Assembly (NCBI RefSeq): GCF_011170065.1
Contig: NZ_BLLH01000001.1
Location: 62,001 to 126,000 of the forward strand
Direction of reading: 5' to 3'
DNA: 64,000 bases
Source: Pseudolactococcus insecticola
Lineage (GTDB): Bacteria > Bacillota > Bacilli > Lactobacillales > Streptococcaceae
The position numbers and the translations under genes were made by a program. Below the pieces are notes generated by a model. That model worked only from the letters and a program-made list of their open reading frames with translations, made no database searches and had not been told where the DNA came from. Of the stretch, positions 26,897-39,685 are shown piece after piece. The first letter of the stretch is position 1, and every line of letters starts with the position of its first letter.

Positions 26897-28024
26897 ATGC
26901 AAGAGTTATCACAAATAACCTTGATTTTAGTTGTCAGTCTGTTTGCGACGATTATTTCAAAACGAATTGGCATCCCTGCGGTTGTCGGACAACTTTTAGT
27001 TGGGATTATCCTTGCACCGAGCGTACTTGGTTTGATTCATGAAACACATACGTTGGCATTCTTAGCTGAAGTCGGTGTGATCTTGCTCATGTTTTTGGCA
27101 GGGCTTGAAAGTGATCTGAGCTTACTTAGAAAATACTTCAGGCCAAGTCTTGTGATTGCGATTATGGGCGTGATTGTCCCTTTGTTTGCCTACGCTGGCT
27201 TAACCTATCTGCTGGGGTATCAGACGCCTGTTGCCATTTTTTATGGCATCGTTTTTGCTGCAACAAGCGTCTCGATCACGGTAGAAGTGCTGCAAGAATA
27301 CGGCAAGCTATCGTCCAAGGCTGGCACTGTTATACTGGGTGCAGCAGTTGTCGATGACATCTTGGCTGTATTGATTTTGAGCTTTTTCATGAGCTCGCAA
27401 GACAGTAGCAGTCATATCGGCACCAAACTTTTGTTACAGGTCGCTTTTTTACTCGCCTTAGCTGTTGTTTATCGTATCATTCCTGTGATTTATCGCTTTG
27501 TGGACAAGCTACCTGTCTATGCCAAGTACACATCAGTGAGTCTGCTGATTTGCTTTATGTTGTCGCTCCTCGCCGATTCGGTTGGCATGAGTGCTGTCAT
27601 AGGTGCTTTTTTTGCAGGTGTTGCCATCGGTCAGACCAAGATGGCTGAAAAGATTGAAACCAACATCAGTACCGTTGCCTACATCTTTTTTATCCCGATT
27701 TTCTTTGTGACCATTGCGCTGCCCATCAGTTTTGATGGCATAGTCAAAAATCCGATTTTCATCCTGATTTTAACAGTTTTAGCTATCTTGACGAAACTGA
27801 TACCGAGCTTTCTAGTCGGGCGTGGTTTCGGATTTAATGCGCGTGAGAGCATGATTATCGGCAGTGGCATGGTGAGTCGTGGGGAGATGGCGCTCATCGT
27901 CACACAGATTGGCCTAGCTTCACAGCTGATTGATCGAACAATATATAGCGAACTTGTCGTTGTCATTATTTTATCAACCGTGATTGCACCCTTTTTGATC
28001 AAACTAAGCATCGGTAAAAGTTAA
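26897..28024 (+). CDS. Cation/proton antiporter (CPA2 family)
   Basis: This 375-residue integral membrane protein has 11-12 predicted helices and the CPA2 (Kef/NapA-like) pattern: RIGIPAVVGQLLVGIILAPS in the first helices, LLMFLAGLESDL, ATSVSITVEVL, the VVDDILAVLIL motif whose two Asp residues carry the ions, and SRGEMALIV near the C-terminus. It exchanges Na+ or K+ for protons. There is no C-terminal TrkA domain, so it is closer to NapA than to KefB. GAGG lies 6 bases before the ATG. Confidence 0.9.
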   Translation: MQELSQITLILVVSLFATIISKRIGIPAVVGQLLVGIILAPSVLGLIHETHTLAFLAEVGVILLMFLAGLESDLSLLRKYFRPSLVIAIMGVIVPLFAYAGLTYLLGYQTPVAIFYGIVFAATSVSITVEVLQEYGKLSSKAGTVILGAAVVDDILAVLILSFFMSSQDSSSHIGTKLLLQVAFLLALAVVYRIIPVIYRFVDKLPVYAKYTSVSLLICFMLSLLADSVGMSAVIGAFFAGVAIGQTKMAEKIETNISTVAYIFFIPIFFVTIALPISFDGIVKNPIFILILTVLAILTKLIPSFLVGRGFGFNARESMIIGSGMVSRGEMALIVTQIGLASQLIDRTIYSELVVVIILSTVIAPFLIKLSIGKS

Positions 28025-28061
28025 TCTGACAAGTAAATTTATTGAGAAAGGTGGTCCTACC

Positions 28062-28850
28062 ATGGCCCTAATGCAAATTGAATATTATTCAGAAATTTTG
28101 GGAATGGATCGAAACGTCAATGTTATCTACCCAGAATCAGTCAAATTAGTAGAAGAAAATCCAGACTTGACAGATATTCCTGTCCTTTATTTGTTACATG
28201 GTATGTCAGGTAACCATAACACCTGGCTCAAGCGTGCAGGGATCGAGCGTTTAGTTAGAAATACCAACCTAGCTGTCATCATGCCATCAACTGACCTCGC
28301 CTGGTACACCAATACGACCTACGGTGCTAGATATTACGATGCCATCGTCGATGAATTACCAAAAGTCATTCATAATTTCTTTCCAAACTTATCAACAAAA
28401 CGAGATAAAAACTTTATTGCGGGTTTATCTATGGGTGGCTATGGCGCCTTTAAAATAGCGCTTTCAACCAATAAATTTTCCTATGCAGCGAGTTTGTCAG
28501 GTGCGATTTCATTTGAAAATCTTGATAAAAAAGCGCTTGGTAACGAGACTTACTGGACAGGGATTTTTGGTGATTTAGATAAGTTTGACATGTCTGATAA
28601 TGCTATCCAAAAATTAGCCGCAGATTTTCCTGATAAAGAAAATAAACCGAGACTATACGCTTGGTGTGGTCGCCAAGACTTTTTATATGCAGCAAATAAT
28701 TCTGCCGTCAAAGATCTGGCTGATAAAGGATTTGACATTACCTATGAAACAGCAGACGGCACACACGAATGGTATTATTGGCAAAAAATGATTGATCGCG
28801 TGCTAGAATTTTTACCCATTGATTATCACCAAGAAGCGCGTCTTTCTTGA
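28062..28850 (+). CDS. estA: Tributyrin esterase (EstA family, alpha/beta hydrolase)
   Basis: This 262-residue cytoplasmic serine esterase is close in length and sequence style to lactococcal EstA, which hydrolyses short-chain glycerides and can form flavour esters. The nucleophile elbow GLSMGG holds Ser123, the LLHGMSGNHNTW block supplies the oxyanion hole, and the terminal TADGTHEWYYW holds the catalytic His235; the Asp is probably in the YAWCGRQDFLY segment. AAAGGTGG precedes the ATG, 37 bases after the antiporter gene, so the two may be cotranscribed. A strong terminator follows. Confidence 0.92.
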   Translation: MALMQIEYYSEILGMDRNVNVIYPESVKLVEENPDLTDIPVLYLLHGMSGNHNTWLKRAGIERLVRNTNLAVIMPSTDLAWYTNTTYGARYYDAIVDELPKVIHNFFPNLSTKRDKNFIAGLSMGGYGAFKIALSTNKFSYAASLSGAISFENLDKKALGNETYWTGIFGDLDKFDMSDNAIQKLAADFPDKENKPRLYAWCGRQDFLYAANNSAVKDLADKGFDITYETADGTHEWYYWQKMIDRVLEFLPIDYHQEARLS

Positions 28851-28880
28851 GTTTGAAAATGATTTTTCAAATTATTTCAG

Positions 28881-28908
28881 AAAATCGGTCTTAAGACTGA
28901 TTTTTTAT
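28881..28908 (+). terminator. Intrinsic terminator after estA, overlapping the atp promoter
   Basis: AAAATCGGTC (28881-28890) pairs with GACTGATTTT (28895-28904) with one G-T pair around TTAA, followed by T residues. The T-rich tail runs into the TTGACA of the atp promoter. Confidence 0.9.
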
Positions 28909-28937
28909 TTGACATTAGTTCAAAAAAGGTCTAAAAT
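28909..28937 (+). promoter_or_regulatory. Promoter of the atp operon
   Basis: TTGACA (28909-28914) and TAAAAT (28932-28937) are separated by 17 bases. The leader is about 48 bases long before atpE. Confidence 0.93.
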
Positions 28938-28991
28938 TCTATTGTTAAGAAGATTTGGGCAAAAGTCCAAAAATAGAAAAGAGGTATTTTA

Positions 28992-29192
28992 ATGTCAGCT
29001 ATTCCCGTAATTGCGATTGGTCTTGGTGCTCTTGGTGCCGCCATCGGTGATGGTCTTGTCGTGTCAGCATTTATCAACTCTGTTGCACGCCAACCGGAAA
29101 TGGAAGCAAAACTCCGTGTCAACATGTTCTTGGGGATTGCCTTCGCCGAAGGTACATTCTTTATCGCCCTTGCCATGGCATTTATCTTCTAA
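28992..29192 (+). CDS. atpE: F0F1 ATP synthase subunit c
   Basis: This 66-residue proteolipid forms the rotating c-ring. Two hydrophobic helices (about 4-28 and 44-66) are joined by a polar loop with the conserved ARQP (32-35). The proton-carrying carboxylate is Glu53 in FAEGTFFIAL. The Glu and the absence of the extra polar ligands of sodium-type rings point to H+ coupling. GAGG precedes the ATG. It is the first gene of the operon and is followed by a 102-base gap with two hairpins, which may set its high expression. Confidence 0.98.
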   Translation: MSAIPVIAIGLGALGAAIGDGLVVSAFINSVARQPEMEAKLRVNMFLGIAFAEGTFFIALAMAFIF

Positions 29193-29223
29193 TTTTTAGA
29201 AAATAAATGGTTGCAAAAGATGT

Positions 29224-29263
29224 TGTCATCATGATGACAGCGTAAAGGTTTGAGTTTCAAACC
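29224..29263 (+). other. Tandem hairpins in the atpE-atpB gap
   Basis: TGTCATCATGATGACA (29224-29239) is a perfect 16-base palindrome whose helix can extend to GTTGTCATC/GATGACAGC with one G-T pair. GGTTTGA-GTT-TCAAACC (29247-29263) is a second perfect hairpin. Neither has a T-run, so they look like RNA stability or processing elements rather than terminators. Confidence 0.7.
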
Positions 29264-29294
29264 AGATTTTACAATAAAAATGGAAAGGTAGGAT

Positions 29295-30008
29295 ATGGAT
29301 AAAACACTAAGTTTTCACATAGGACCGATTTGGTTTGATGGCACGGTTACGATGATGACAGCCCTCGTTGTTGTCATTGTCTTTGGACTTGTCTTTTGGG
29401 CGAGCCGTAACATGACACTTAAACCAAAGGGAAAACAAAATGTGCTTGAGTGGGTGATTGACTTTGTTGAAGGTATCGGCAAAGAAAACCTTGGCAGTAG
29501 CGAAGGTCCGAGATACACACTTTTAAGTTTTACGTTGTTTTCTTTCCTACTGATTTCAAATGTTCTGGGGCTTGTGACTAAGCTAAATACACGTCAAGAC
29601 GTGTCGCTTTGGAAATCACCAACAGCAAATGCTGCTGTGGATTTGACTTTAGCACTCATGGTGATTGTTTTAGCCAACTTCCTAGGCGCCCAAAAATTTG
29701 GTTTCAAAGGTTATGTAAAAAATGCCTTTTTGAAACCACCAACTGCTATGCTTCCAATGAATATCTTGGAAGAATTTACAAACACATTGTCACTTGGCTT
29801 GCGTTTGTATGGTAACATTTTTGCTGGCGAAGTCATGCTTGGTTTGCTTGTAGGTATGGGTAATTCACATTGGTTTATGATGCCAGTTGCCATTATTCTT
29901 GAGGTTGCTTGGACAGGTTTCTCACTGTTCATCTCAGGCCTTCAGGCTTACGTATTTGTCTTACTTACGACTATGTACATTAGCCATAAAGTATCCGCAG
30001 AACATTAA
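29295..30008 (+). CDS. atpB: F0F1 ATP synthase subunit a
   Basis: This 237-residue integral membrane subunit forms the proton half-channels beside the c-ring. Five to six helices are seen. The essential arginine is Arg170 in NTLSLGLRLYGNIFAGE, facing Glu53 of subunit c. The C-terminal helix pair ends AYVFVLLTTMYISHKVSAEH. GGAAAGGTAGG precedes the ATG at 29295. Confidence 0.98.
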   Translation: MDKTLSFHIGPIWFDGTVTMMTALVVVIVFGLVFWASRNMTLKPKGKQNVLEWVIDFVEGIGKENLGSSEGPRYTLLSFTLFSFLLISNVLGLVTKLNTRQDVSLWKSPTANAAVDLTLALMVIVLANFLGAQKFGFKGYVKNAFLKPPTAMLPMNILEEFTNTLSLGLRLYGNIFAGEVMLGLLVGMGNSHWFMMPVAIILEVAWTGFSLFISGLQAYVFVLLTTMYISHKVSAEH

Positions 30009-30026
30009 AGAAAGGAGTAGAAGTTC

Positions 30027-30533
30027 ATGTCTATTATTTTGGAAGCTGCTCCGAAGAATACCGGGCTCGGTAACATCATCGTAGCTAGCGGGGCCTTCAT
30101 CATTCTTTTGATTTTGATCAAAAAGTTTGCATGGGGTACCATTACTAAAATGTTTGAAGAACGTGCAACAAAAATTTCAAATGACATTGATAATGCCGAA
30201 ATTGCGCGTCAAAAAGCTGAAGCATTAGCTGCACAACGCGAAACTGAATTAGCAGGTTCTCGCGATGAAGCAAGTGCCATCATCAGCAATGCAACTGAAA
30301 CAGCACAAGCTAACAAAGCTAAAATTGCTGCTGAGGCTGCTGAAGATGCGGCGCGTGCGAAACAACGTGCCAACGAAGAAATCGAACAATCTAAAAAAGA
30401 AGCGATTTCAGGTATCAAAGGCGATGTCGCTGATATTTCAGTGAAAATCGCAGAAAAGCTCATCGGTCAAAGCTTAGACGCTAAAGCGCAGTCTAGCTTG
30501 ATTGATAGCTATTTGGAAAAATTGGGGGATTAA
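30027..30533 (+). CDS. atpF: F0F1 ATP synthase subunit b
   Basis: This 168-residue peripheral stalk subunit has one N-terminal transmembrane helix (about residues 12-32) and then a long charged, Ala/Glu/Lys-rich coiled coil that reaches up to F1, ending LDAKAQSSLIDSYLEKLGD. AAAGGAG precedes the ATG, 18 bases after atpB. The next gene begins 2 bases after its stop. Confidence 0.98.
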   Translation: MSIILEAAPKNTGLGNIIVASGAFIILLILIKKFAWGTITKMFEERATKISNDIDNAEIARQKAEALAAQRETELAGSRDEASAIISNATETAQANKAKIAAEAAEDAARAKQRANEEIEQSKKEAISGIKGDVADISVKIAEKLIGQSLDAKAQSSLIDSYLEKLGD

Positions 30534-30535
30534 GT

Positions 30536-31063
30536 ATGTCTCTCGTTGTTGCCCAAAAATATAGCAAGGCTTTGCTTGAAGTCGCACAAGAACGCAATCA
30601 GCTTGATGCTGTCTTGCAAGAAGTTGCAAACTTTGACCAAGTCATTCAATCATCAAATCTGTCAACATTCTTTTCAGATGTTGCCTATTCTGATGATAAA
30701 AAAATAGCTGTTGCAAAAAATCTCGAAGACGTCTCGTCAGATATTTTCAAAAATTTCTTGAAAACCGTCGAACTTAACAAACGTCTCAGTCTCTTGCCAG
30801 TGATCCTAAAAGAAGTCAGAAATCAAGCAGATCAGCTCTTCAAGATTTCTGATGTTGTTGTTACAAGTGCTGTCGCACTAAATGACACACAGCTCAATCA
30901 AGTTGAGAAGAAAGTCAAATCAAAATTTGACCTCAACGAAGTAACACTTACAAATACCATTGATGATAAGATTTTGGGTGGCGTCATCATTAACGCCCGC
31001 GGAAAAATCATCGATGCCAGTATTAAATCGCAGTTAAATAAAATTGCGAAAACTATCATATGA
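30536..31063 (+). CDS. atpH: F0F1 ATP synthase subunit delta
   Basis: This 175-residue soluble subunit joins the b stalk to the top of the alpha/beta hexamer. The N-terminal helical domain starts SLVVAQKYSKALLEVAQER. The C-terminal conserved block is DDKILGGVIINARGKIIDASIKSQLNKI. It follows atpF almost directly, and GGGGG-like sequence at the atpF end acts as the ribosome binding site. The 101-base gap after it carries two hairpins. Confidence 0.97.
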   Translation: MSLVVAQKYSKALLEVAQERNQLDAVLQEVANFDQVIQSSNLSTFFSDVAYSDDKKIAVAKNLEDVSSDIFKNFLKTVELNKRLSLLPVILKEVRNQADQLFKISDVVVTSAVALNDTQLNQVEKKVKSKFDLNEVTLTNTIDDKILGGVIINARGKIIDASIKSQLNKIAKTII

Positions 31064-31142
31064 GTCTGCCTGCTAAGCTTTGCTTGGTAAGGTAGACGAC
31101 TATAGTGTAGGTGCCTCGGTAAATCAAACGAGAGCATCACAC
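31064..31142 (+). other. Tandem hairpins in the atpH-atpA gap
   Basis: GTCTGCCT (31064-31071) pairs with AGGTAGAC (31090-31097) and CTAAGC with GCTTGG inside it, giving about 14 base pairs with three wobbles. A second stem joins GTGT, TGC and CTCG (31105-31117) with CGAG, GCA and ACAC (31129-31142). The atpA ribosome binding site GGAGG (31151-31155) follows immediately. No T-run is present. Confidence 0.65.
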
Positions 31143-31149
31143 TTAATGA

Positions 31150-32670
<1,521 letters not shown>

Positions 32671-32682
32671 GGGGAGGTTGCC

Positions 32683-33558
32683 ATGCCAGCTTCACTAAAT
32701 GAAATCAAAGTCAGAATTGCGTCAACTAAAAAAACAAGTCAGATTACTGGAGCCATGCAAATGGTATCAGCGGCTAAGTTGACAAAATCTGAACAAAATG
32801 CGAAAAATTTTCAAGTTTATGCGCAAAAAGTACGTTCAATCACAACAGATTTGATGGCGTCACAAGTGATTACAGCAACGACTAACCCGATGCTGATTAC
32901 ACGTCCCATCAAAAAGACAGGCTATATCGTGATCACGTCTGACAAAGGCTTGGTTGGGGGCTATAACTCATCTATTTTGAAATCTGTCATGCAGATGCTA
33001 AAAGATGACCACGAAAATCAAGACGAGTACGTCATTATCGCACTAGGTGGCATGGGAGCTGATTTCTTCAGATCTCATGGTATTGATGTATCATACGAAT
33101 TGCGTGGTTTGTCAGATCAGCCGACTTTCGATGAAGTGCGTAACATCGTCAATAAGTCTGTCAATCTGTATCAAAATGAAATATTTGATGAATTGTACGT
33201 TTGTTATAATCACCATGTCAACTCATTGACCAGCCAAGTTCGTGTTGAAAAAATGTTGCCGATTTCTGATTTGGATGAAAATGAAGCCAAGTCTTACCGT
33301 CAACCGTTTGAGCTCGAGCCTGACCGCGATAAGATATTGGAGCAACTTTTGCCCCAATACGCTGAAAGCATGATTTACGGAAGCATCATTGATGCGAAAA
33401 CTGCTGAACATGCCGCAGGGATGACAGCGATGCAAACGGCCACTGATAACGCGAAAAACGTCATTAGCGACCTGACTATCCAGTATAACCGTGCACGTCA
33501 AGCTGCCATTACGCAAGAAATCACTGAGATTGTTGCGGGCGCAAGTGCTTTGGATTAA
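32683..33558 (+). CDS. atpG: F0F1 ATP synthase subunit gamma
   Basis: This 291-residue rotor shaft starts [32 protein letters not shown], the signature N-terminal helix, and ends with the matching C-terminal helix [23 protein letters not shown]. Both helices form the coiled coil inside the alpha/beta hexamer. GGGGAGG precedes the ATG, 12 bases after atpA. A 92-base gap with only weak stems (TTGAC/GTCAA near 33598-33629) precedes atpD. Confidence 0.98.
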   Translation: MPASLNEIKVRIASTKKTSQITGAMQMVSAAKLTKSEQNAKNFQVYAQKVRSITTDLMASQVITATTNPMLITRPIKKTGYIVITSDKGLVGGYNSSILKSVMQMLKDDHENQDEYVIIALGGMGADFFRSHGIDVSYELRGLSDQPTFDEVRNIVNKSVNLYQNEIFDELYVCYNHHVNSLTSQVRVEKMLPISDLDENEAKSYRQPFELEPDRDKILEQLLPQYAESMIYGSIIDAKTAEHAAGMTAMQTATDNAKNVISDLTIQYNRARQAAITQEITEIVAGASALD

Positions 33559-33572
33559 CCAATAGTTGGTAA

Positions 33573-35063
<1,491 letters not shown>

Positions 35064-35076
35064 GGAGGTCTGAAAT

Positions 35077-35499
35077 ATGGCAGACCAAATGACTGTCCAA
35101 GTTATCACGCCAGGCGGAATTTGTTATGAACACCATGCCAACTTCGTGCTTTTGTCAACTGTTGATGGTGAAATGGGGGTTATGCCTCATATGATCCCAA
35201 CCATTGCGTCATTGCGCATTGATGAGTTGAAAGTACGTCGTGTTGACGATGAAGAGCACGTTGACTGGATTTCAGTCAATGGTGGCATCGTCGAAGTACG
35301 CAATAACTTGGTGACAATCGTAGCCGATTCAGCTGAACGGGATCGCGATATTGATGTGACACGTGCAGAACGTGCCAAACGTCGCGCTGAAAATGAACTG
35401 CAAGAAGCTGAAAAACAAAGTGATATAGACGCCGTCAAACGTGCTGAAGTCGCACTTCACCGTGCCCTTAACCGTTTGAATGTTTCTGGCCACAAATAG
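35077..35499 (+). CDS. atpC: F0F1 ATP synthase subunit epsilon
   Basis: This 140-residue subunit links gamma to the c-ring and inhibits ATP hydrolysis. The N-terminal beta sandwich (about 1-85) contains [31 protein letters not shown]. The C-terminal helical hairpin is rich in Arg, Ala and Glu. AAGGAGG precedes the ATG. It is the last gene of the operon. Confidence 0.97.
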   Translation: MADQMTVQVITPGGICYEHHANFVLLSTVDGEMGVMPHMIPTIASLRIDELKVRRVDDEEHVDWISVNGGIVEVRNNLVTIVADSAERDRDIDVTRAERAKRRAENELQEAEKQSDIDAVKRAEVALHRALNRLNVSGHK

Positions 35500-35501
35500 T
35501 G

Positions 35502-35529
35502 AAAAACTCCTGATTTTAGGAGTTTTTTT
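35502..35529 (+). terminator. Intrinsic terminator of the atp operon
   Basis: AAAAACTCCT (35502-35511) pairs perfectly with AGGAGTTTTT (35518-35527) around GATTTT and continues into T residues. Confidence 0.95.
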
Positions 35530-35570
35530 AGATACCGTGATATTTCATAGTCTTTTAAAAAAATGTCAAT

Positions 35571-35603
35571 AAAAAATAGCTCAGAAGTTTTGAGCTGTTT
35601 TTT
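35571..35603. terminator. Terminator of the sda operon, probably bidirectional
   Basis: AGCTCA (35578-35583) pairs with TGAGCT (35591-35596). Six A residues lie on the left and a T-run on the right, so it can act for the minus-strand sdaAA gene and back up the atp terminator. Confidence 0.8.
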
Positions 35604-35618
35604 AACATAGCAGGATTT

Positions 35619-36488
35619 TCAGCCAAATATTTCAGCTTGTAACTTTTGTCCAGTTGGTGTTGCGGCGAGTCCACCTTCAGCTGTTTCACGAAAGGCGGAT
35701 GGCATGGCGAGTCCGACTTGATACATGGCGTTGATGACTTCATCAACTGGTATTTTTGACTGGATACCAGCAAGTGCCATGTCAGCGCAGATAAAAGCTA
35801 GGCTTGCCCCCATGGCATTTCGTTTGACACAGGGGACTTCAACAAGTCCTGCGACGGGGTCACAGATGAGTCCGAGTAAGTTCTTGATGACCATGGCACA
35901 TGCCTGACTGGCTTCAAAGGCAGTGCCGCCCGCTGCTTGCACGAGTGCAGCAGCAGCCATTGCGCTGGCTGATCCAACCTCAGCCTGACAACCACCTTCA
36001 GCACCAGAAATGCTTGCGTTATTTGCAATGACAATGCCAAAGGCGCCAGCAGTAAATAAGAAGTCAAGCTGTTGTTCTGTAGAAAGCCCTAGTTTTTCAG
36101 TTGCACTAATCAAAACTGCGGGGACACAGCCAGCAGAACCAGCTGTTGGTGTCGCACAGACTAGGCCCATTTGCGCGTTGTACTCGTTTACGGCGATGGC
36201 ATTTCTGACGGCGGATAGGACGGTGACGTCTGACAATGTCTTGCCTGATTTGATATAGGTATCCATTTTTAAGGCATCCCCACCTGTCAAACCACTGCGA
36301 GATTTTTGATTGGTCAAACCAGCCTTGACAGAGTCTATCATGACCTCAAGATTACGGGTCATCAATGCCCGGATTTCAGCACGTGTGCGACCTGATGTTT
36401 CCATCTCAACGGCAATCATGAGTTCAGCAATGCTGCCATGGTGTGCTTGATTTGCCTGAGTGATTAAGTCATTTATCGTATAAAACAT
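35619..36488 (-). CDS. sdaAA: L-serine dehydratase, iron-sulfur-dependent, alpha subunit
   Basis: This 289-residue subunit carries the catalytic 4Fe-4S cluster that eliminates water from L-serine to give pyruvate and ammonia. Cluster cysteines are expected in VCATPTAGSAGCVPAVL, GGCQAEVGSASAMAAAALVQ and LICDPVAGLVEVPCVKRN, all intact. On the minus strand AAAAGAGG precedes the ATG. It follows sdaAB after 30 bases. Separate alpha and beta genes are the Bacillus and Lactobacillales form. Confidence 0.95.
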   Translation of the reverse strand: MFYTINDLITQANQAHHGSIAELMIAVEMETSGRTRAEIRALMTRNLEVMIDSVKAGLTNQKSRSGLTGGDALKMDTYIKSGKTLSDVTVLSAVRNAIAVNEYNAQMGLVCATPTAGSAGCVPAVLISATEKLGLSTEQQLDFLFTAGAFGIVIANNASISGAEGGCQAEVGSASAMAAAALVQAAGGTAFEASQACAMVIKNLLGLICDPVAGLVEVPCVKRNAMGASLAFICADMALAGIQSKIPVDEVINAMYQVGLAMPSAFRETAEGGLAATPTGQKLQAEIFG

Positions 36489-36518
36489 AGGGCCTCTTTT
36501 CTGTTTGGGTCGGGAAAG

Positions 36519-37190
36519 TTAGTCGAAAAAGTTGACGTTATGCAGGTTGTCAATCTGACGGATTTCTTCAAGCGCATCAGAGACGTCATGCGAGTCCACC
36601 TCAATCATCATAATGGCTTTTTCACCGAGATTTTCACGGGTCACATTCATCTGAGCAATATTGATTTTGTTTTTTGACAGGCACTCGGTGACCTTGGCAA
36701 TCATGCCTGGCACATCTTGATGGACGATGATAAAGGTTGGGGTATTCATATTGAGCGCGATATTAAACCCATTTAGCTCAGTGACTTGGATGGTGCCACC
36801 ACCGATAGAAATGCCCTTGATCGTCATTGTTTTAGTATCGGATTTGATTTTAATTTTGGCGGTATTTGGATGATCAGCCTTTTCTTCCTTGTGAATGTTC
36901 CAAAAAACCTTGATTCCCGCCTGGTCAGCAAGTTCAAGTGCCTGAGGAATCCGTGCATCATCGGTATCCATGCCAAGTACGCCTGCAACCAATGCGAGAT
37001 CTGTCCCGTGGCCACGATAGGTTTTGGCAAATGACTGATAGAGATGAAACTCGACTTCGGTCGGCTTTTCACCGAAAATGGCATGGACAATCTTGCCAAT
37101 CCGCACGGCGCCAGCCGTATGCGAGCTTGACGGACCAATCATGACAGGACCAATAATATCAAAAACAGACTTGAATTTTAAGTTTCTCAT
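36519..37190 (-). CDS. sdaAB: L-serine dehydratase, iron-sulfur-dependent, beta subunit
   Basis: This 223-residue subunit has an N-terminal SDH_beta domain (SVFDIIGPVMIGPSSSHTAGAVRIG) and a C-terminal ACT domain (about residues 150-223, FIIVHQDVPGMIAKVTECLSKNKINI) that may sense serine. Its ATG overlaps the stop of the upstream HAD gene by 4 bases, so these genes are one operon, HAD-sdaAB-sdaAA. Together the two sda subunits degrade serine to pyruvate. Confidence 0.95.
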   Translation of the reverse strand: MRNLKFKSVFDIIGPVMIGPSSSHTAGAVRIGKIVHAIFGEKPTEVEFHLYQSFAKTYRGHGTDLALVAGVLGMDTDDARIPQALELADQAGIKVFWNIHKEEKADHPNTAKIKIKSDTKTMTIKGISIGGGTIQVTELNGFNIALNMNTPTFIIVHQDVPGMIAKVTECLSKNKINIAQMNVTRENLGEKAIMMIEVDSHDVSDALEEIRQIDNLHNVNFFD

Positions 37191-37828
37191 TTGATAACTC
37201 CTAAAATTTCCTGTGGTTTTGCAACAATGTCAGAGGCGCCAGCTTTTTCGAGCTCGTTTTTATCACCAAATCCCCAAAGTACACCGATTGTGCGGGCAAC
37301 GCTATTTTCCAGACCGCCGATAATGTCATAGTCGCGATCGCCAATCATGACGGAGTGCTTGCGTTCTGACGACGTCAGCGTCAGCGCCTTATCAAGCACC
37401 AGCGTTTTTGAATGGGCAAGGGGTGTGCTACCAAAAATGCCGTCAAAGGCTGTGGTCAGAGACATGGCATCGAGCATTTTGAGTGCGACGGCTTCGTTTT
37501 TTGAGGTCGCAATATAGAGCTTGTGTGAACTCGCGCGCAGGTCTGATAAAGTCTCAAGGACGCCGTCATAAACAGTCGCCTCAAACATCCCCTTAGCTCC
37601 ATAATACTCACGGTAAGTCTTGGTCGCAAGCGCAGCCCAAGTTTCATCGCCGTGAGACAAGTCCAAAAAAGTTGCTTCAAGCGGTGGCCCAATAAAAGTA
37701 TTTAAAACTTGATCGTCAAGCTGAGGGTAATTGAGCTTGTCAAATGTATATCGGAAACCATTTTTGATGCCAAGTGAACTCTCAACAATCGTCCCGTCTA
37801 GATCGAAAAATATATTTTTAAGTTTCAT
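37187..37828 (-). CDS. HAD hydrolase, phosphoglycolate phosphatase-like
   Basis: This 213-residue phosphatase has HAD motif I FFDLDGTIV (nucleophile Asp and acid/base Asp, about residues 8-16), motif II YIATSKN, motif III Lys near HSKTL and motif IV MIGDRDYDI. A four-helix cap (about 20-85) makes it the Gph/beta-phosphoglucomutase subclass. Substrate is unknown. An extended -10 (TGTTAAAAT, 37835-37843, minus strand) ends 6 bases before the ATG, so its mRNA may be leaderless. It heads the serine dehydratase operon. Confidence 0.85.
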   Translation of the reverse strand: MKLKNIFFDLDGTIVESSLGIKNGFRYTFDKLNYPQLDDQVLNTFIGPPLEATFLDLSHGDETWAALATKTYREYYGAKGMFEATVYDGVLETLSDLRASSHKLYIATSKNEAVALKMLDAMSLTTAFDGIFGSTPLAHSKTLVLDKALTLTSSERKHSVMIGDRDYDIIGGLENSVARTIGVLWGFGDKNELEKAGASDIVAKPQEILGVIK

Positions 37829-37834
37829 GGTTCT

Positions 37835-37843
37835 ATTTTAACA
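37835..37843 (-). promoter_or_regulatory. Extended -10 promoter of the HAD-sda operon
   Basis: On the minus strand TGTTAAAAT ends 6 bases before the HAD start codon. No clear -35 is seen. Confidence 0.6.
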
Positions 37844-37920
37844 TGATGCGGCTGATTTTGGGTAGTATAGCCAAATATCCCAATCCCCAATCTAGCTAAA
37901 ATGTTCGTTTTATGATAGAC

Positions 37921-37926
37921 TATAAT
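37921..37926 (+). promoter_or_regulatory. -10 box before mnmA
   Basis: TATAAT at 37921-37926 lies 84 bases before the mnmA start. No TG extension and no good -35 are seen, so support is modest. Confidence 0.45.
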
Positions 37927-37932
37927 AGTTAA

Positions 37933-39135
<1,203 letters not shown>

Positions 39136-39155
39136 AATGGAAAAGGGAGTATGTT

Positions 39156-39596
39156 ATGCAAGTTGAAGAAATCATTTCAGCGTCAAATGCGTCGCTTGAA
39201 AAATTACTTGACGTGATTGCAGCGACTGATGAAGCGAAAGCAATCACAGCATCTGAACGGGACAATGTGCCACGTGATAGTCTCATGCACCTTGTCAAAT
39301 GGCAAGAATTGCTGATTAATCTGCTTGAAAATCCAGCAGCTGATCTGATGCCTGAAGGCTACAGCTGGGATAATTTTCAGGAACTCAATCAAGCCTTTTT
39401 TGAAACGGCACAAACTGTGAGCTATGAGGCTGCAATTTCGCAGCTAAAAGTCAACCACGAAAAAGCCGTACAACTTTTCAAGTCAGACTTATCAAACGAT
39501 AAATTTGACGCTGAAACACTTGAAAATCTAACCAAAACGTTTGAGCTGATCACAACCAACCACTACCCTTGGGGTGTTGAGATGTTGAGCGATTAA
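39156..39596 (+). CDS. ClbS/DfsB-like four-helix bundle protein
   Basis: This 146-residue protein looks like a DUF1706 (ClbS/DfsB) member: an N-terminal helix EEIISASNASLEKLLDVIA, the DSLMHLVKWQELLINLL helix with the conserved His-x-x-x-W, SWDNFQELNQAFFE, and a terminal TTNHYPWGVEML. The family has the DinB fold; ClbS itself is a cyclopropane hydrolase that protects from colibactin, but most members are uncharacterised. It is 20 bases after mnmA and shares its transcript, ending in a terminator. Confidence 0.6.
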   Translation: MQVEEIISASNASLEKLLDVIAATDEAKAITASERDNVPRDSLMHLVKWQELLINLLENPAADLMPEGYSWDNFQELNQAFFETAQTVSYEAAISQLKVNHEKAVQLFKSDLSNDKFDAETLENLTKTFELITTNHYPWGVEMLSD

Positions 39597-39608
39597 ACGA
39601 TATCGGAG

Positions 39609-39631
39609 AGCGTCTTTTGACGCTTTTTTTG
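39609..39631 (+). terminator. Intrinsic terminator after the mnmA operon
   Basis: AGCGTC (39609-39614) pairs with GACGCT (39619-39624) around TTTT and is followed by seven T residues. Confidence 0.9.
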
Positions 39632-39669
39632 TCTAAAAATATTGATAGCCGTCATTTTACTAAGTATTT

Positions 39670-39678
39670 TGGTATAAT
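39670..39678 (+). promoter_or_regulatory. Extended -10 promoter 7 nt before the DUF1456 gene
   Basis: TGGTATAAT is an extended -10 (TATAAT at 39673-39678). Only seven bases separate it from the ATG at 39686. Confidence 0.7.
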
Positions 39679-39685
39679 CAAAGGT

